Program-made: the position numbers and the translations under genes
DNA from: DATAYA01 sp963754235
Lineage (GTDB): Bacteria; Pseudomonadota; Alphaproteobacteria; Acetobacterales; Acetobacteraceae
DNA: 64,000 nucleotides
NCBI GenBank assembly: GCA_963754235.1
Contig: CAVWFK010000005.1
Coordinates: forward strand, 186,001-250,000
Direction: 5' to 3'
The notes under the pieces: model-generated
The model's database searches: none
What the model was told of the DNA's origin: nothing
Seen by the model: the letters and a program-made list of their open reading frames with translations, nothing else
In this document: positions 34,401-42,944 of the stretch, one piece after another
Layout: each line of letters begins with the position of its first letter
How positions within the stretch are numbered: the stretch's first letter is position 1

Positions 34401-34541
34401 CCCTCTCCGCCCCTCGGGGCGGAGAGGGCTGGGTGAGGTGGGGGCCAGCGGTGACTGCGTTCCTGGCGTCAACTGTGTTCGCACGATCCCCCACCTCACC
34501 CCGGCCCTCTCCGCCCTCGGAGACGGAGAGGGAGGTGAAGG
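34401..34541. repeat. Paired inverted REP element A
   Basis: Two palindromes of the form CCCTCTCCGCCCC-GGGGCGGAGAGGG, in opposite orientation, each with a GGTGAGGTGGGGG-type tail facing inward. They are separated by a short unique spacer. The first starts at 34401 and the second ends at 34541. The pair lies in the gap between the binding-protein gene and livH; related pairs are at 37153, 39860 and 45260. Confidence 0.85.
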
Positions 34542-34554
34542 GGAGCGGCGAGAG

Positions 34555-35412
34555 ATGATCCTCGCCCAGGTCGTCGTCTCCGGCCTGCTGCTCGGTGCGG
34601 TGTATGCGCTGTTCTCGTCCGGCCTGACGCTGATCTGGGGCATGATGAACGTGATCAACTTCGCGCATGGCGATTTCGTCATGCTGGCGATGTACGTCGC
34701 GTTCTTCGCCTGGACGCTCGGTCACGCCGGCCCCGGCGCGTCGCTGCCGCTCGCCGCGTTCGGCCTGTTCGGACTTGGCGCGCTGGTCTATTTCGGCCTC
34801 ATCCGGCACGTGATGCGCGGGCCGATGCTGGCGCAGATTCTCGCCACCTTCGGCCTCGCCCTGCTGCTGCGCTACGCGGCGTTCTGGGCCTTCTCGGCGA
34901 ATTTCGTGACCCTGCCGGGCAATCTCGTCGGCGGCACCTTGGTGATCGGCGGCCTGCGGCTCGAGGCTTCGCGCGTGCTCGCGGGCGGTGTGGCACTCGT
35001 GCTCACGCTCGGTATGCACCTGATGCTGACGCGCACCATGCTCGGCAGCCGGATGCTCGCGGTCGCCGAGGACCGCGCGGCGGCGATGCTGGTCGGCATC
35101 AGGCCGGATCGGATGCAGGCGCTGGCATGGGGTCTCGCCGGCGCCAGCACCGGGATCGCGGGCGCGCTGATCGCGCTGTTTTACTACATCTCGCCGACCG
35201 TAGGCGAGGCGCTGACGCTGATTGCCTTCGTCGTGGTGTGCCTGGGTGGCTTCGGCAGCGTGCCGGGCGCGCTGCTGGCCGGGCTGCTGATCGGAGTGTG
35301 CGAAGCGCTCTCCGCCTATTGGCTCGGGCCCGTGTATCAGGACGTGGTGGTGTACGGCCTGTTCCTCGCCGTGCTCTGGGTGCGGCCGCAAGGGTTGCTG
35401 GGCACCGCATGA
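34555..35412 (+). CDS. livH: Branched-chain amino acid-type ABC permease LivH
   Basis: A 285-residue inner-membrane permease with about eight transmembrane segments. Family signatures are MMNVINFAHGDFVMLAMYVA, LRYAAFWAF, EDRAAAMLVGIRPDRM and the late VVVCLGGFGSVPGALLAGLL. ATG 34555 follows the REP pair directly, and the ribosome site AGGGGAGCGGCGAGAG overlaps the repeat's edge. The stop overlaps the livM start (ATGA). With LivM it should form the translocation channel for the solute captured by the binding protein. Confidence 0.9.
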   Translation: MILAQVVVSGLLLGAVYALFSSGLTLIWGMMNVINFAHGDFVMLAMYVAFFAWTLGHAGPGASLPLAAFGLFGLGALVYFGLIRHVMRGPMLAQILATFGLALLLRYAAFWAFSANFVTLPGNLVGGTLVIGGLRLEASRVLAGGVALVLTLGMHLMLTRTMLGSRMLAVAEDRAAAMLVGIRPDRMQALAWGLAGASTGIAGALIALFYYISPTVGEALTLIAFVVVCLGGFGSVPGALLAGLLIGVCEALSAYWLGPVYQDVVVYGLFLAVLWVRPQGLLGTA

Positions 35413-36365
35413 CGCGCGCGCAACGGGCGGCCCTGCTGCTGCTGTGCGCGGCCGCGATCGTGTGGCCCCTGCTCGTGGACAACGCGTTCTATCAGCGGAT
35501 CGGCGCGCTGGTGCTGCTCGCCGCGATCTCCGCCTCGGCGTGGAACCTGATCGGCGGCTATGCCGGGCAGGTCTCGATCGGGCACGCGATGTTCTTCGGC
35601 ACCGGCGCCTACGCCTCGCTGGTCTGCTTCACCGATCTCGGCTGGCCGCCGATTGCGGGCGCGCCGGTGGGGGTCGCGGTTTCCCTGCTGCTGGCGCTCG
35701 TGGTCGGCACCCCCACCTTCCGGCTGCGCGGGCACTATTTCTCGATGGCAACGATCGCGGCGGCGGAGCTGATCCGCATCCTGGTCGCGACGATCAAGCC
35801 GCTCGGCGCCGCGGTCGGGCTGATGGGGCCGGCGACACCGCGCAGCATCGCCGACCTCTCGTTCCGCAGTGCGCTGCCGTACTACTACATCTTCGGGACG
35901 GTGCTGGCGGTGCTGCTGGCGTTGACCTGGGCGTTGGAGCGGGGCCGGCTTGGGTATTATCTCCGCGCCGTCAGCGGCGGCGAGCGCGCCGCGCGTAGCC
36001 TCGGCGTGGGCGTGCTGCGAACCAAGCTCGTGGCGCTGCTGCTCTCGGCCGCCTTCACTGCGATCGCGGGCTCGCTCTATGCCGTGATGGTCGGCTTTGC
36101 CGATCCCGACAGCGCGTTCGGCATCCTCGTTTCGGTGAAGATGGTGATCATGGCGGCCCTCGGCGGCGCCGGCACGCTGTTCGGGCCGCTGCTGGGGGCG
36201 GTGATCCTGGTCCCGCTCGAGGAATGGACCAACGCGGCGTTCGGCGGCTCCGGCACCGGCATCACCTATGTGATTTACGGCGCCATCATCCTGCTGATCG
36301 CGCGCTTCCAGCCGGGCGGACTGATCGCGCTGTGGCGGCGCGCGGGAGTATGGCGTGCTGCTTGA
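35409..36365 (+). CDS. livM: Branched-chain amino acid-type ABC permease LivM
   Basis: A 318-residue inner-membrane permease. The family core WNLIGGYAGQVSIGHAMFFG, GTPTFRLRGHYFSMATIAAA, AVSGGERAARSLGV and the late GGAGTLFGPLLGAVI are clear, with eight to nine membrane segments. It overlaps livH by four bases. Its last codons overlap the GTG start of livG, so translation of the two is coupled. Confidence 0.9.
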   Translation: MTRAQRAALLLLCAAAIVWPLLVDNAFYQRIGALVLLAAISASAWNLIGGYAGQVSIGHAMFFGTGAYASLVCFTDLGWPPIAGAPVGVAVSLLLALVVGTPTFRLRGHYFSMATIAAAELIRILVATIKPLGAAVGLMGPATPRSIADLSFRSALPYYYIFGTVLAVLLALTWALERGRLGYYLRAVSGGERAARSLGVGVLRTKLVALLLSAAFTAIAGSLYAVMVGFADPDSAFGILVSVKMVIMAALGGAGTLFGPLLGAVILVPLEEWTNAAFGGSGTGITYVIYGAIILLIARFQPGGLIALWRRAGVWRAA

Positions 36366-36408
36366 GGCGCCCATGCTGCTTCAGGCGCCCATGCTGCTTC
36401 AGGCGCGG
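36355..36408. repeat. 18-bp tandem repeat over the livG start codon
   Basis: Three units of the pattern (A/G)TGCTGCTT(C/G)AGGCGCCC encode MLLEAP, MLLQAP, MLLQAR. Each unit contains an in-frame start codon. It mirrors the threefold 18-bp repeat at the XRE start (18545-18598), with unrelated sequence. Confidence 0.8.
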
Positions 36409-37122
36409 GGCGTGGTGCAGGCATTCGGCCGCCTGCGCGCCGTCGATGGCGCCGATCTCGACGTGGCCGAGGGCGAGATCGTCGGCCTGATCGGCCCCAA
36501 TGGCGCCGGCAAGAGCACGTTCTTCAACGCGCTGGCCGGTGACCGCCTGCCCACCGCCGGCCGCATCGTCTTCGACGGCCATGACGTGACGCGCGCGGGG
36601 CCGGCGGCGCACGCCCGCCTCGGCATCGCGCGCACCTTTCAGGTTCCGGTCACGTTCGAGGACATGACGATTGCCGAGAACGTGCTGGTCGGCGCCTTCC
36701 TGCGCCATCCGGGCCGCGCCGAGGCCGCGCGCGCGGCCGAGGAGGTGCTGGCCTTCACCGGCCTCGAAGCACAGGCCCGCGCCCCCGCGCGCCGGCTCGG
36801 CACGCCGGGGCGCAAGCGGCTCGAGATCGCGCGCGCGCTCGCGACCGCGCCGCGCCTGCTGCTGCTCGACGAAGCGCTGGCCGGGCTCAATCCGGCCGAG
36901 GTGCAGGCGGCGATCGCGCTGGTGCGGCGCATCCACGCGCGCGGCATCTCGCTGGTGATCGTCGAGCACGTCATGGCGGTCATCCTCAGCCTCACCGACC
37001 GCCTCGTGGTGTTCCACCAAGGCCGCGTCATCGCCGCCGGGCCGCCGCGCGAGGTGGTGGAGGATGCCGGCGTGATCGCCGCCTATCTCGGCCGCAGCCT
37101 GCAACGGCGGCGCGCGGGATGA
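36355..37122 (+). CDS. livG: Branched-chain amino acid-type ABC ATPase LivG
   Basis: A 255-residue ABC ATP-binding subunit. Walker A is GPNGAGKSTFF, Walker B is RLLLLDEALAGLNPAE and the switch His is in VIVEHVMAVI. The signature region reads LGTPGRKRLEIARAL in place of the usual LSYGQQRRLEIARAL, a degenerate C-loop. The N-terminus is a threefold 18-bp repeat: GTG 36355, ATG 36373 and ATG 36391 are all in frame. GTG 36355 has GGGAG upstream at suitable spacing and is preferred; the usual family N-terminus aligns best with the last ATG. Confidence 0.88.
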   Translation: MLLEAPMLLQAPMLLQARGVVQAFGRLRAVDGADLDVAEGEIVGLIGPNGAGKSTFFNALAGDRLPTAGRIVFDGHDVTRAGPAAHARLGIARTFQVPVTFEDMTIAENVLVGAFLRHPGRAEAARAAEEVLAFTGLEAQARAPARRLGTPGRKRLEIARALATAPRLLLLDEALAGLNPAEVQAAIALVRRIHARGISLVIVEHVMAVILSLTDRLVVFHQGRVIAAGPPREVVEDAGVIAAYLGRSLQRRRAG

Positions 37123-37152
37123 TTGCGGTGCTCCGCGACCAGCGGCCCGAAG

Positions 37153-37316
37153 CCCTCTCCGCCCCCCGGGGCGGAGAGGGTTGGGTGAGGTGGGGGCCAG
37201 CCGCGACGGCATTACGAGCGCGAACCAACCTTGCACGCACGCTGCGGCGTGTTCCCGCTGCGGGGGAGTTTCCCCCACCTCACCCTGACCCTCTCCGCCC
37301 CCAGGGGCGGAGAGGG
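37153..37316. repeat. Paired inverted REP element B
   Basis: The first palindrome (CCCTCTCCGCCCCCCGGGG and on) starts at 37153 and the second ends at 37316. The inward-facing tails are TTGGGTGAGGTGGGGGCC and CCCCCACCTCACCCTGACC. The roughly 65-bp spacer is unrelated to those of the other pairs. It fills the 211-bp gap between livG and livF, inside the transporter operon. Confidence 0.85.
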
Positions 37317-37333
37317 AGTGGAGCGGCGCCGGC

Positions 37334-38077
37334 ATGACCGCGGCGCTCTCGGTGGAAAACCTGGCCGTGCGCTACGGCGACCTGATCGGCGTCGCCGACG
37401 TCTCGCTCGCGGTGCCGGAGGGCGCGGTGGTGGCGCTGATCGGCTCCAACGGCGCCGGCAAGACAACGACCTTGAACGCGATCGCGGGGCTGGTGCCGGT
37501 CGCGGGCGGGCGCATCGCGTGGCAGGGTGCCTCGATCGCGGGCCTGCCCGCGCATCGGGTGGTGCGGCACGGGATTGCGCTCTCGCCGGAGGGCTGGCGG
37601 CTGTTCCTCGGCCAGAGCGTCGAGCAGAATCTGCGCCTCGGCGCCACCGTCCTCGCCGACCGCGCCCGCGCCGGCCCGCTGCTGGACCGCGTCTTCACCT
37701 TGTTCCCGCGCCTCGCCGAGCGGCGGCGGCAGCGCGCCGGCACGCTCTCGGGCGGCGAGCGGCAGATGCTGGCCCTCGGCCGCGCCCTGATGAGCGACCC
37801 TCGCCTGCTGCTGCTGGACGAACCGAGCCTCGGCCTCGCCCCCGCGATCGTCGAGAGCCTCTACGAGACGCTGGCGCGGCTCAACCGCGAGGGCATCACG
37901 CTGCTGCTCGCCGAGCAGTCGGTGGAACTGGCGCTGGAGATCGCGAGCCACGCCTTCGTGCTGCAGACCGGGCGGACGGTGCTCAACGGCCCGGCTTCGT
38001 CGCTCGCCGAAGACCCCGACGTGCAGCGCATCTATCTTGGCCTGGAGACCGCGGGAGAGGCGGCGCGCGGCAGGTAG
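37334..38077 (+). CDS. livF: Branched-chain amino acid-type ABC ATPase LivF
   Basis: A 247-residue ABC ATP-binding subunit. Walker A is GSNGAGKTTTLNAIAG, the signature is LSGGERQMLALGRALM, Walker B is RLLLLDEPSLGLAP, and the switch His position is Gln in LLAEQSVELAL, as usual for LivF. ATG 37334 follows REP pair B. Its 3' end overlaps the convergent sensor kinase gene by 46 bp. With LivG it should form the heterodimeric motor of the transporter. Confidence 0.9.
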   Translation: MTAALSVENLAVRYGDLIGVADVSLAVPEGAVVALIGSNGAGKTTTLNAIAGLVPVAGGRIAWQGASIAGLPAHRVVRHGIALSPEGWRLFLGQSVEQNLRLGATVLADRARAGPLLDRVFTLFPRLAERRRQRAGTLSGGERQMLALGRALMSDPRLLLLDEPSLGLAPAIVESLYETLARLNREGITLLLAEQSVELALEIASHAFVLQTGRTVLNGPASSLAEDPDVQRIYLGLETAGEAARGR

Positions 38078-39579
38078 ACGTGCACGCTCGTGCCCTGGCC
38101 TTCGCTCGTGACCAGCCGCACGCCGCCGCCCGACTGTTTCGCGACGCCAAAAACCTGACTGAGGCCGAGGCCGGAGCCGCGCCCCGCCCCCTTGGTGGTG
38201 AAGAACGGCTCGAAGGCGCGGTCGCGGACCTCGGGCGCCATGCCGGTGCCGGTATCGGTGACGGCGACGAGGACATACTCCCCCGCCGCCGGTTCTTCCG
38301 GCCGCCGCGGCGGGGTCGCCTCGGCGTTGGCGGTCTCGATCGTGAGCGTGCCCCCCTGTGGCATCGCGTCGCGCGCGTTCAGCGCCAGATTGAGGATCAC
38401 CATCTCGATCTGGGTCGGATCGACCAGCGCCGGCCACAGCTCCGGATGCAGCGTCATCCGGATCTGCACCGTCTTGGCGATCGTGCTCCCCAGCAGCCGC
38501 TTCATCCCGGCGATCGTCTGGTTGAGGTCGAGTACCTGCGGGGCGAGGTGCTGGCGGCGGGCGAAGGCGAGCAGTTGCGCGGTAAGCTGCGCGCCGCGCT
38601 GCGCCGCCTGCGCCATCGTGTCCAGCCGGCGCAGCCCGCGCTCATCGGAGCCGAGGGCGGGTCGTAGCTGCTCGATCCCGCCCAGGATCACGGTGAGCAA
38701 ATTGTTGAAGTCGTGCGCGATCCCCGAGGTGAGCTGTCCGACGGCCTCCAGCTTCTGAGCCTGCACCGGCGCGCTCTCGGCGCGCTCGCGCTCGGCGATC
38801 TGGTCCACCAGTTCGGCGGTGCGCTCGGCGACCCGGCGCTCCAGCGTCTCGGCGAGTTCGCGCAATCGCTGCTGGTCGCGCTTGCGCACGGTGATCTCGC
38901 GCGTGGTGCCGATCGCGCGAATGCCGCGCCCCTCGGCATCGAAGACACCGCGGCCACGGGCGGCGACCCAGCGTTCGGTGCCGTCCTCCTTCCCGATGGT
39001 GCGGTACTCGACGTCATATTCGCCGCGGGTCGCGGGATCGGTTGCTGCGGCGAAGATCGCGGTGATGCGCTCGCGATCGTCGGGATGCAGGCCGGCGTAG
39101 AAATCGTCCATCGATACCGGCCCGTCCGGCCCGATGCCGAACATCGCCCGGCAGCGCTCGGACCAGACCAGCACGCCGGTCTGCAAGTCGAGATCCCAGG
39201 TGCCGAGCCCGGCCGCCGCGATTGCCAGTTGCAGCCTCTCGTTCAGATGCTGCATCTCGCGCTCGGCGGCGCGCCGCCCAGCGATGTTGCGATGGATCGC
39301 GGCGATTCCGCTTACGCTGCCGTCGGGCGTGAGGATCGGCGCGGCACTGGTCGAGACCTCGACCAGCCGCCCATCGCGGTGCATCCGCTCGGTCTCGATG
39401 ATGCCGAGCTCCTCGCCCGCCAGGAGACGATGGAGGTTGCGGTCGCACTCGCCCGGGCGCGTCGGCGGATTGAGGAAGCGGATGTGGCGGCCGAGCGCCT
39501 CGGCTTCAGTATAGCCGAATAGCTGCTCAGCCCCCGGGTTCCACAGCCGCACCAAGCCCGCGGGCGAGATGCCGACCAT
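38032..39579 (-). CDS. PAS-domain hybrid-type sensor histidine kinase (orphan)
   Basis: A protein of at least 515 residues: a PAS domain (SPAGLVRLWNPGAEQLFGYT), a second PAS/PAC (LQLAIAAAGLGTWDLDLQTG, YRTIGKEDGTERWVAARGRG), a coiled coil (LRELAETLERRVAERTAEL), the H-box LTSGIAHDFNNLLTVILGG, and the HATPase domain (NLALNARDAMPQGG, GTGMAPEVRDRAFEPFFTTK, GSGLGLSQVFG). No receiver domain or response regulator is adjacent, so the partner is unknown. Homology seems to continue about 28 codons upstream of ATG 39579 (EALAAFVRFAEDA), where the only initiation signal is AGGAGG before a CTG at 39663. Confidence 0.88.
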   Translation of the reverse strand: MVGISPAGLVRLWNPGAEQLFGYTEAEALGRHIRFLNPPTRPGECDRNLHRLLAGEELGIIETERMHRDGRLVEVSTSAAPILTPDGSVSGIAAIHRNIAGRRAAEREMQHLNERLQLAIAAAGLGTWDLDLQTGVLVWSERCRAMFGIGPDGPVSMDDFYAGLHPDDRERITAIFAAATDPATRGEYDVEYRTIGKEDGTERWVAARGRGVFDAEGRGIRAIGTTREITVRKRDQQRLRELAETLERRVAERTAELVDQIAERERAESAPVQAQKLEAVGQLTSGIAHDFNNLLTVILGGIEQLRPALGSDERGLRRLDTMAQAAQRGAQLTAQLLAFARRQHLAPQVLDLNQTIAGMKRLLGSTIAKTVQIRMTLHPELWPALVDPTQIEMVILNLALNARDAMPQGGTLTIETANAEATPPRRPEEPAAGEYVLVAVTDTGTGMAPEVRDRAFEPFFTTKGAGRGSGLGLSQVFGVAKQSGGGVRLVTSEGQGTSVHVYLPRAASPAVSRPR

Positions 39580-39859
39580 CGCATCCTCGGCGAAGCGGAC
39601 GAAGGCCGCGAGTGCCTCGTGGTCCGAGCGGGACGGCGCGGCGGGCTCGACGCGGTCGGGCAGTCTTGCCTCCTGAAGTAACGCCGGAGTGAGCCTACAG
39701 GCTGCCCGGCGTTGCGACCAGCGCGAGGGCGCGTTTACCCGCCCTCAATCACTCGGCGCGCAGGGTGGCGGACGCCATGCCCCGTCCCTGCTGCCGTTCC
39801 TTATCGGCCATTCCCCGGCCGCGCCTTCGCTTCCGCAACGCTGGCGGGGACGCGCGACT

Positions 39860-40079
39860 CCCTCTCCGCCCCCAGGGGCGGAGAGGGTCGGGGAGAGGTC
39901 GGGGAAACTCCTCGACGGTGCGAACCCCTTGCGAGACCTCATCCAGGTTGTCGCTCACCACTTTGTTCCAAAAAAGCGATCGCTCGGTACGCGTGCGCTT
40001 CGATCTTAGCCGATCCCGTAAAGCCATCGCGGCTGGCCCCCACCTCACCCAACCCTCTCCGCTCCCAGGGGCGGAGAGG
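39860..40079. repeat. Paired inverted REP element C
   Basis: Palindromes beginning CCCTCTCCGCCCCCAGGGG (39860) and ending at 40079, with a long spacer of about 130 bp that is AT-richer than its surroundings (TTTGTTCCAAAAAAGCGATC). The gap 39664-40125 holds no other feature I can support. The second palindrome abuts the lytic transglycosylase ORF. Confidence 0.85.
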
Positions 40080-40125
40080 ACTTCAGCCGCTGGCGGTCGG
40101 GCTGGGCCCGTGGACAGGGGCGGCC

Positions 40126-40755
40126 TTGCTTGCGCTTGCCCTGCTCTGCGCGGCGGGGCCAGCCCGCGCCTCGGGCGGGTGCGAGCGGGCGGCGCAGGGG
40201 GCGGAGCGCGATTTCGGCCTCCCCGCCGGCGTGCTGCGCGCGATCGGGCGGGTCGAGAGCGGGCGCGCCGATCCGCTGACCGGGCGCATCTCGGCGACGC
40301 CATTCGCGATCGACGCCGATGGCGCGGCCCTGTTCCCCGCTAGTGCCGCCGAGGCGGTGGGACAGGTGCGGGCGCTGACGGCGCGCGGTGTGCGCTCGAT
40401 CGATGTCGGGTGCTTTCAGATGAGTCTGCTGTATCATCCGGACGCGTTCGCGACGCTCGATCAGGCGTTCGACCCGGCAGCGAACGCGCGCGCGGCGGCG
40501 GCCTTCCTCGCGCGCCTCCATGCGGAGAGCGGCGATTGGGGCGATGCGATCGCGCGCTACCACTCCGCCGACCCGGCGCGGGGCGGCCCGTATCGCGAAG
40601 CGGTGCTGGCGGCGTGGCACGGCGGAGCTGGCGCGGTGGCGGCGCGCGGCCCGGCGCGGATGCCGGGGCTGGTGTTCGCGGGGGTGCAGGTGTTCGTGCC
40701 CGGCGGCCCGCCGGGGCCGGCACGGGCCGGATTGCCGCGGGTGTTCACGCCGTGA
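40126..40755 (+). CDS. Lytic transglycosylase (SLT domain), VirB1-like
   Basis: A secreted peptidoglycan hydrolase of about 209 residues. A hydrophobic signal (LLALALLCAAGPARASGG) is followed by an SLT-type domain: IGRVESGRADPLTG with the catalytic Glu, RSIDVGCFQMSLLYHPDAF and WGDAIARYHSADP. The frame is open upstream through REP element C, but TTG 40126 is the only standard start codon near the signal peptide, so the start is uncertain. Such enzymes open local gaps in the wall for envelope machines, which fits its place before the tad pilus genes. The stop overlaps the next GTG (GTGA). Confidence 0.75.
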   Translation: MLALALLCAAGPARASGGCERAAQGAERDFGLPAGVLRAIGRVESGRADPLTGRISATPFAIDADGAALFPASAAEAVGQVRALTARGVRSIDVGCFQMSLLYHPDAFATLDQAFDPAANARAAAAFLARLHAESGDWGDAIARYHSADPARGGPYREAVLAAWHGGAGAVAARGPARMPGLVFAGVQVFVPGGPPGPARAGLPRVFTP

Positions 40756-42104
40756 GCGGCGCACGCCTGAGAACAGGGCTGCTGTGGCTGCTCGACGGGC
40801 CGTGGCTGACGCGCGAGCGAGCGGTCGCGTGGTGCCGCGTGGTGCTTGCGCTCGAGCTGGTGATGGCCGTGATCGGCGGCATCCACACCTATCGCCACGC
40901 CGACAAGCGAACCGGTGTAACGGCCTCGGATTTCATCAGCTTCTATGCCGCCGGGAAGCTCGCCAACTCGGCGCATCCGGCTGCCGTCTATGATCCCGCG
41001 CAGCACCTCGCGACCGAGCGGCAGATCGGTGGCGACAAGTTCCCGTACCTGGAGTTCTATTATCCGCCGATCTTCCTGCTGATCTGTGCGCCGATGGCGA
41101 GGCTGCCGTACTGGGTCGCACTGCTGGTGTTCGAGGCATCGACGCTCGCGCTCTACATCGTGGTGATGCTGCGTATCGTCGGTCCGGGTTTCTGGCCCGG
41201 CGTGGCGCCGATCCTCGCGTTTCCGGCGCTATTCTGGAATGTCTCATTCGGGCAGAACGCATTCCTGAGCGCGGCACTGTTCGGCGTGGCCACGCTGCTG
41301 GTGGATCGTCGTCCGGTCACGTCGGGCTTCTGCTTCGGCGCGCTCGCCTTCAAGCCGCATTTCGGGTTGCTGGTGCCAGTGGCGCTGCTGTCTGGGCGAC
41401 GATGGCGAAGTGCCGCGGCGGCAGCGGCGTGTGTGGCGTTCCTGGTAGGACTGTCAGCCGCCCTTTTCGGCATCGACACGTGGCGTGCGTTCATAGCAAC
41501 CTTTGTCGGCGCGCCGTCGGTCTATGCGCATGGCCACATCAAGCTCGGCTACCTCATCACGGTGTTTGGTGCGGCGCACGTGCTGGGGTTGCCGGACAGG
41601 GCGGCGATCGCGGTGCAGGCGATTGCGAGAGTGCTGGCTGCGTCGGTCATTTGCCGCGCGTGGCGAGCTAATCTCGATCTGCCCGCTCGCAGCGCCGCGC
41701 TGCTGGCGGGCACGCTCGTGGCCGTGCCGATCATCATGTACTACGACCTCGTGCTCGCTTCCGTGGCGTTGGGATGGCTGCTCCGCGGCGGCCATCAGCG
41801 AAGCTTCACATCCGGTGAAAAGATCGCCGTTGGCCTGGTCTATTTGGCGACCCTGCTGACTCATTTCCCTGGCAGGGTTCCACCTGGCTCAATCGGCCTG
41901 GCGGCGGCGACTCTCCTGCTGGTTTGGGTCAGCGCGCAGGTGCGGCGCGAGCGAGCTTCCTCGCCGAATTTCGGCGTCTGGGCAAGCCAATTCGCGCTGC
42001 TTAACCTTCTTGCAACTGTTTGCCGCTTTGATGGTGGAGACGACGAAGAGCCGCGACGGTTGGCCACTGCTTCGGGAAGAATGCCCGAGTCGTCACGCCA
42101 CTAG
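40752..42104 (+). CDS. Membrane glycosyltransferase, GT87/DUF2029-like
   Basis: A 450-residue polytopic membrane protein with about nine to ten hydrophobic segments. An Asp-containing periplasmic loop (ASDFISFYAAGKLANSAHPA), YDPAQHLATE and FYYPPIFLLICAP near the N-terminus are typical of GT87 polyprenol-phosphate-mannose transferases. FGQNAFLSAALF and FKPHFGLLVP follow. Substrate is unknown; it could decorate a surface glycan or the pilus. GTG 40752 overlaps the transglycosylase stop. A 15-base match to the repeat at 17121 lies over its first codons (40766-40780). Confidence 0.78.
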   Translation: MSGARLRTGLLWLLDGPWLTRERAVAWCRVVLALELVMAVIGGIHTYRHADKRTGVTASDFISFYAAGKLANSAHPAAVYDPAQHLATERQIGGDKFPYLEFYYPPIFLLICAPMARLPYWVALLVFEASTLALYIVVMLRIVGPGFWPGVAPILAFPALFWNVSFGQNAFLSAALFGVATLLVDRRPVTSGFCFGALAFKPHFGLLVPVALLSGRRWRSAAAAAACVAFLVGLSAALFGIDTWRAFIATFVGAPSVYAHGHIKLGYLITVFGAAHVLGLPDRAAIAVQAIARVLAASVICRAWRANLDLPARSAALLAGTLVAVPIIMYYDLVLASVALGWLLRGGHQRSFTSGEKIAVGLVYLATLLTHFPGRVPPGSIGLAAATLLLVWVSAQVRRERASSPNFGVWASQFALLNLLATVCRFDGGDDEEPRRLATASGRMPESSRH

Positions 42105-42143
42105 CGCCGCAAGCACTCGCGCGGCAGACAAGGAGATATCGAG

Positions 42144-42323
42144 ATGCTTGAGCTCTTCACCACCCTGCTTCTTCTCCGCAAGGACACGCGTGGTGTCACG
42201 GCACTGGAGTACGGGTTGATTGCTGCCGTGATGGCAGCGGTCATCATCGCCGCGTTCGGCCTTTTGGGCACTGACCTCAGCAGTCTGTTCACCAGCCTGA
42301 GCACCAAGATGTCGGTGAGCTGA
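42144..42323 (+). CDS. flp: Flp-type pilin
   Basis: A 59-residue prepilin, too short for many gene callers. The leader MLELFTTLLLLRKDTRG ends in Gly; the mature protein begins VTALEYGLIAAVMAAVIIA with the conserved Glu5 and Tyr6 needed for processing by the TadV/CpaA peptidase. The hydrophobic stretch forms the pilus core and the C-terminus is short (LSSLFTSLSTKMSVS). A strong AAGGAGATA site precedes the ATG. First gene of the tad/cpa set; a stable hairpin follows it. Confidence 0.92.
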   Translation: MLELFTTLLLLRKDTRGVTALEYGLIAAVMAAVIIAAFGLLGTDLSSLFTSLSTKMSVS

Positions 42324-42336
42324 AACAACCGCCTTT

Positions 42337-42378
42337 GGGGGCAGGCGAAAGGACGCAACGCGCTTCGCGCCTGCCCCC
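42337..42378 (+). terminator. Hairpin between flp and cpaA (attenuator or mRNA stabiliser)
   Basis: An 11-bp perfect stem, GGGGGCAGGCG (42337-42347) with CGCCTGCCCCC (42368-42378), and a 20-nt loop. No T-run follows, so it is more likely a partial terminator or RNA-processing/stability hairpin that lets pilin be made in excess over the assembly proteins. That role is inference. Confidence 0.6.
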
Positions 42379-42410
42379 CGGCCTGCCTGGTCCCAAAACG
42401 GGGTGCTTCG

Positions 42411-42944
42411 ATGGCCATCGCGTTCACGATGCTCATTACAATCGCAGCATCGGCATCAACCGCGCTGCTGCTCCTGGCCGCGTTACGTGACATCGCCAGC
42501 CGCATCATCCCCAACGCGGTGGCGCTCGCCATCGCCGGTCTCGGCGTCGCGCTGCGCATCCGCGCCCACGACCTCCCCATCTCCCTCGCCGCCGCCGCCG
42601 CCCTGTTCCTCCTCGCCGCGTTCTGCTGGCGTCGGGGCTGGATGGGCGGCGGTGACGTGAAGCTACTCGCTGCAGCCGCCTTGCTGCTGCCGCCGCGCCT
42701 CGTGCCCGGCTACGTCCTCGCCGTGGCACTCGCGGGCGGCGTGCTCGGCCTGCTCTATCTCGGCCTCGGCGCATTCTTGCGTCGTCGTGCACACGCCGCC
42801 GCCCCACGCCGTTCCGCCAGCCTGCTCCGCCGCACCCTTCGCGCCGAGGCGTGGCGCATCCGCCGCCGTTTTTCGCTGCCCTATGGCTGCGCCATCGCTG
42901 CCGGCGCGCTGTTCGCCCTGCTGCAGCCCGGAGCCCTGGCATGA
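42411..42944 (+). CDS. cpaA: Prepilin peptidase CpaA/TadV (A24 family)
   Basis: A 177-residue inner-membrane aspartyl peptidase that removes the Flp leader. The two catalytic aspartates are Asp27 (AALRDIASRIIPN) and Asp82 in the GxGD motif (WMGGGDVKLLAAAA). It lacks the N-methylase domain of full-length PilD, as usual for tad loci. A cytoplasmic basic loop (RRRAHAAAPRRSASLLRR) precedes the last membrane segment. ATGA overlap with cpaB. Confidence 0.88.
   Translation: MAIAFTMLITIAASASTALLLLAALRDIASRIIPNAVALAIAGLGVALRIRAHDLPISLAAAAALFLLAAFCWRRGWMGGGDVKLLAAAALLLPPRLVPGYVLAVALAGGVLGLLYLGLGAFLRRRAHAAAPRRSASLLRRTLRAEAWRIRRRFSLPYGCAIAAGALFALLQPGALA

Noticed and set aside
34401..34541. Ordinary Rho-independent terminator after the binding-protein gene
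   Set aside because: There is no T-run after either palindrome. The same doublet recurs at three other places, two of them also inside operons, so it is a repeat family first and a terminator only possibly.
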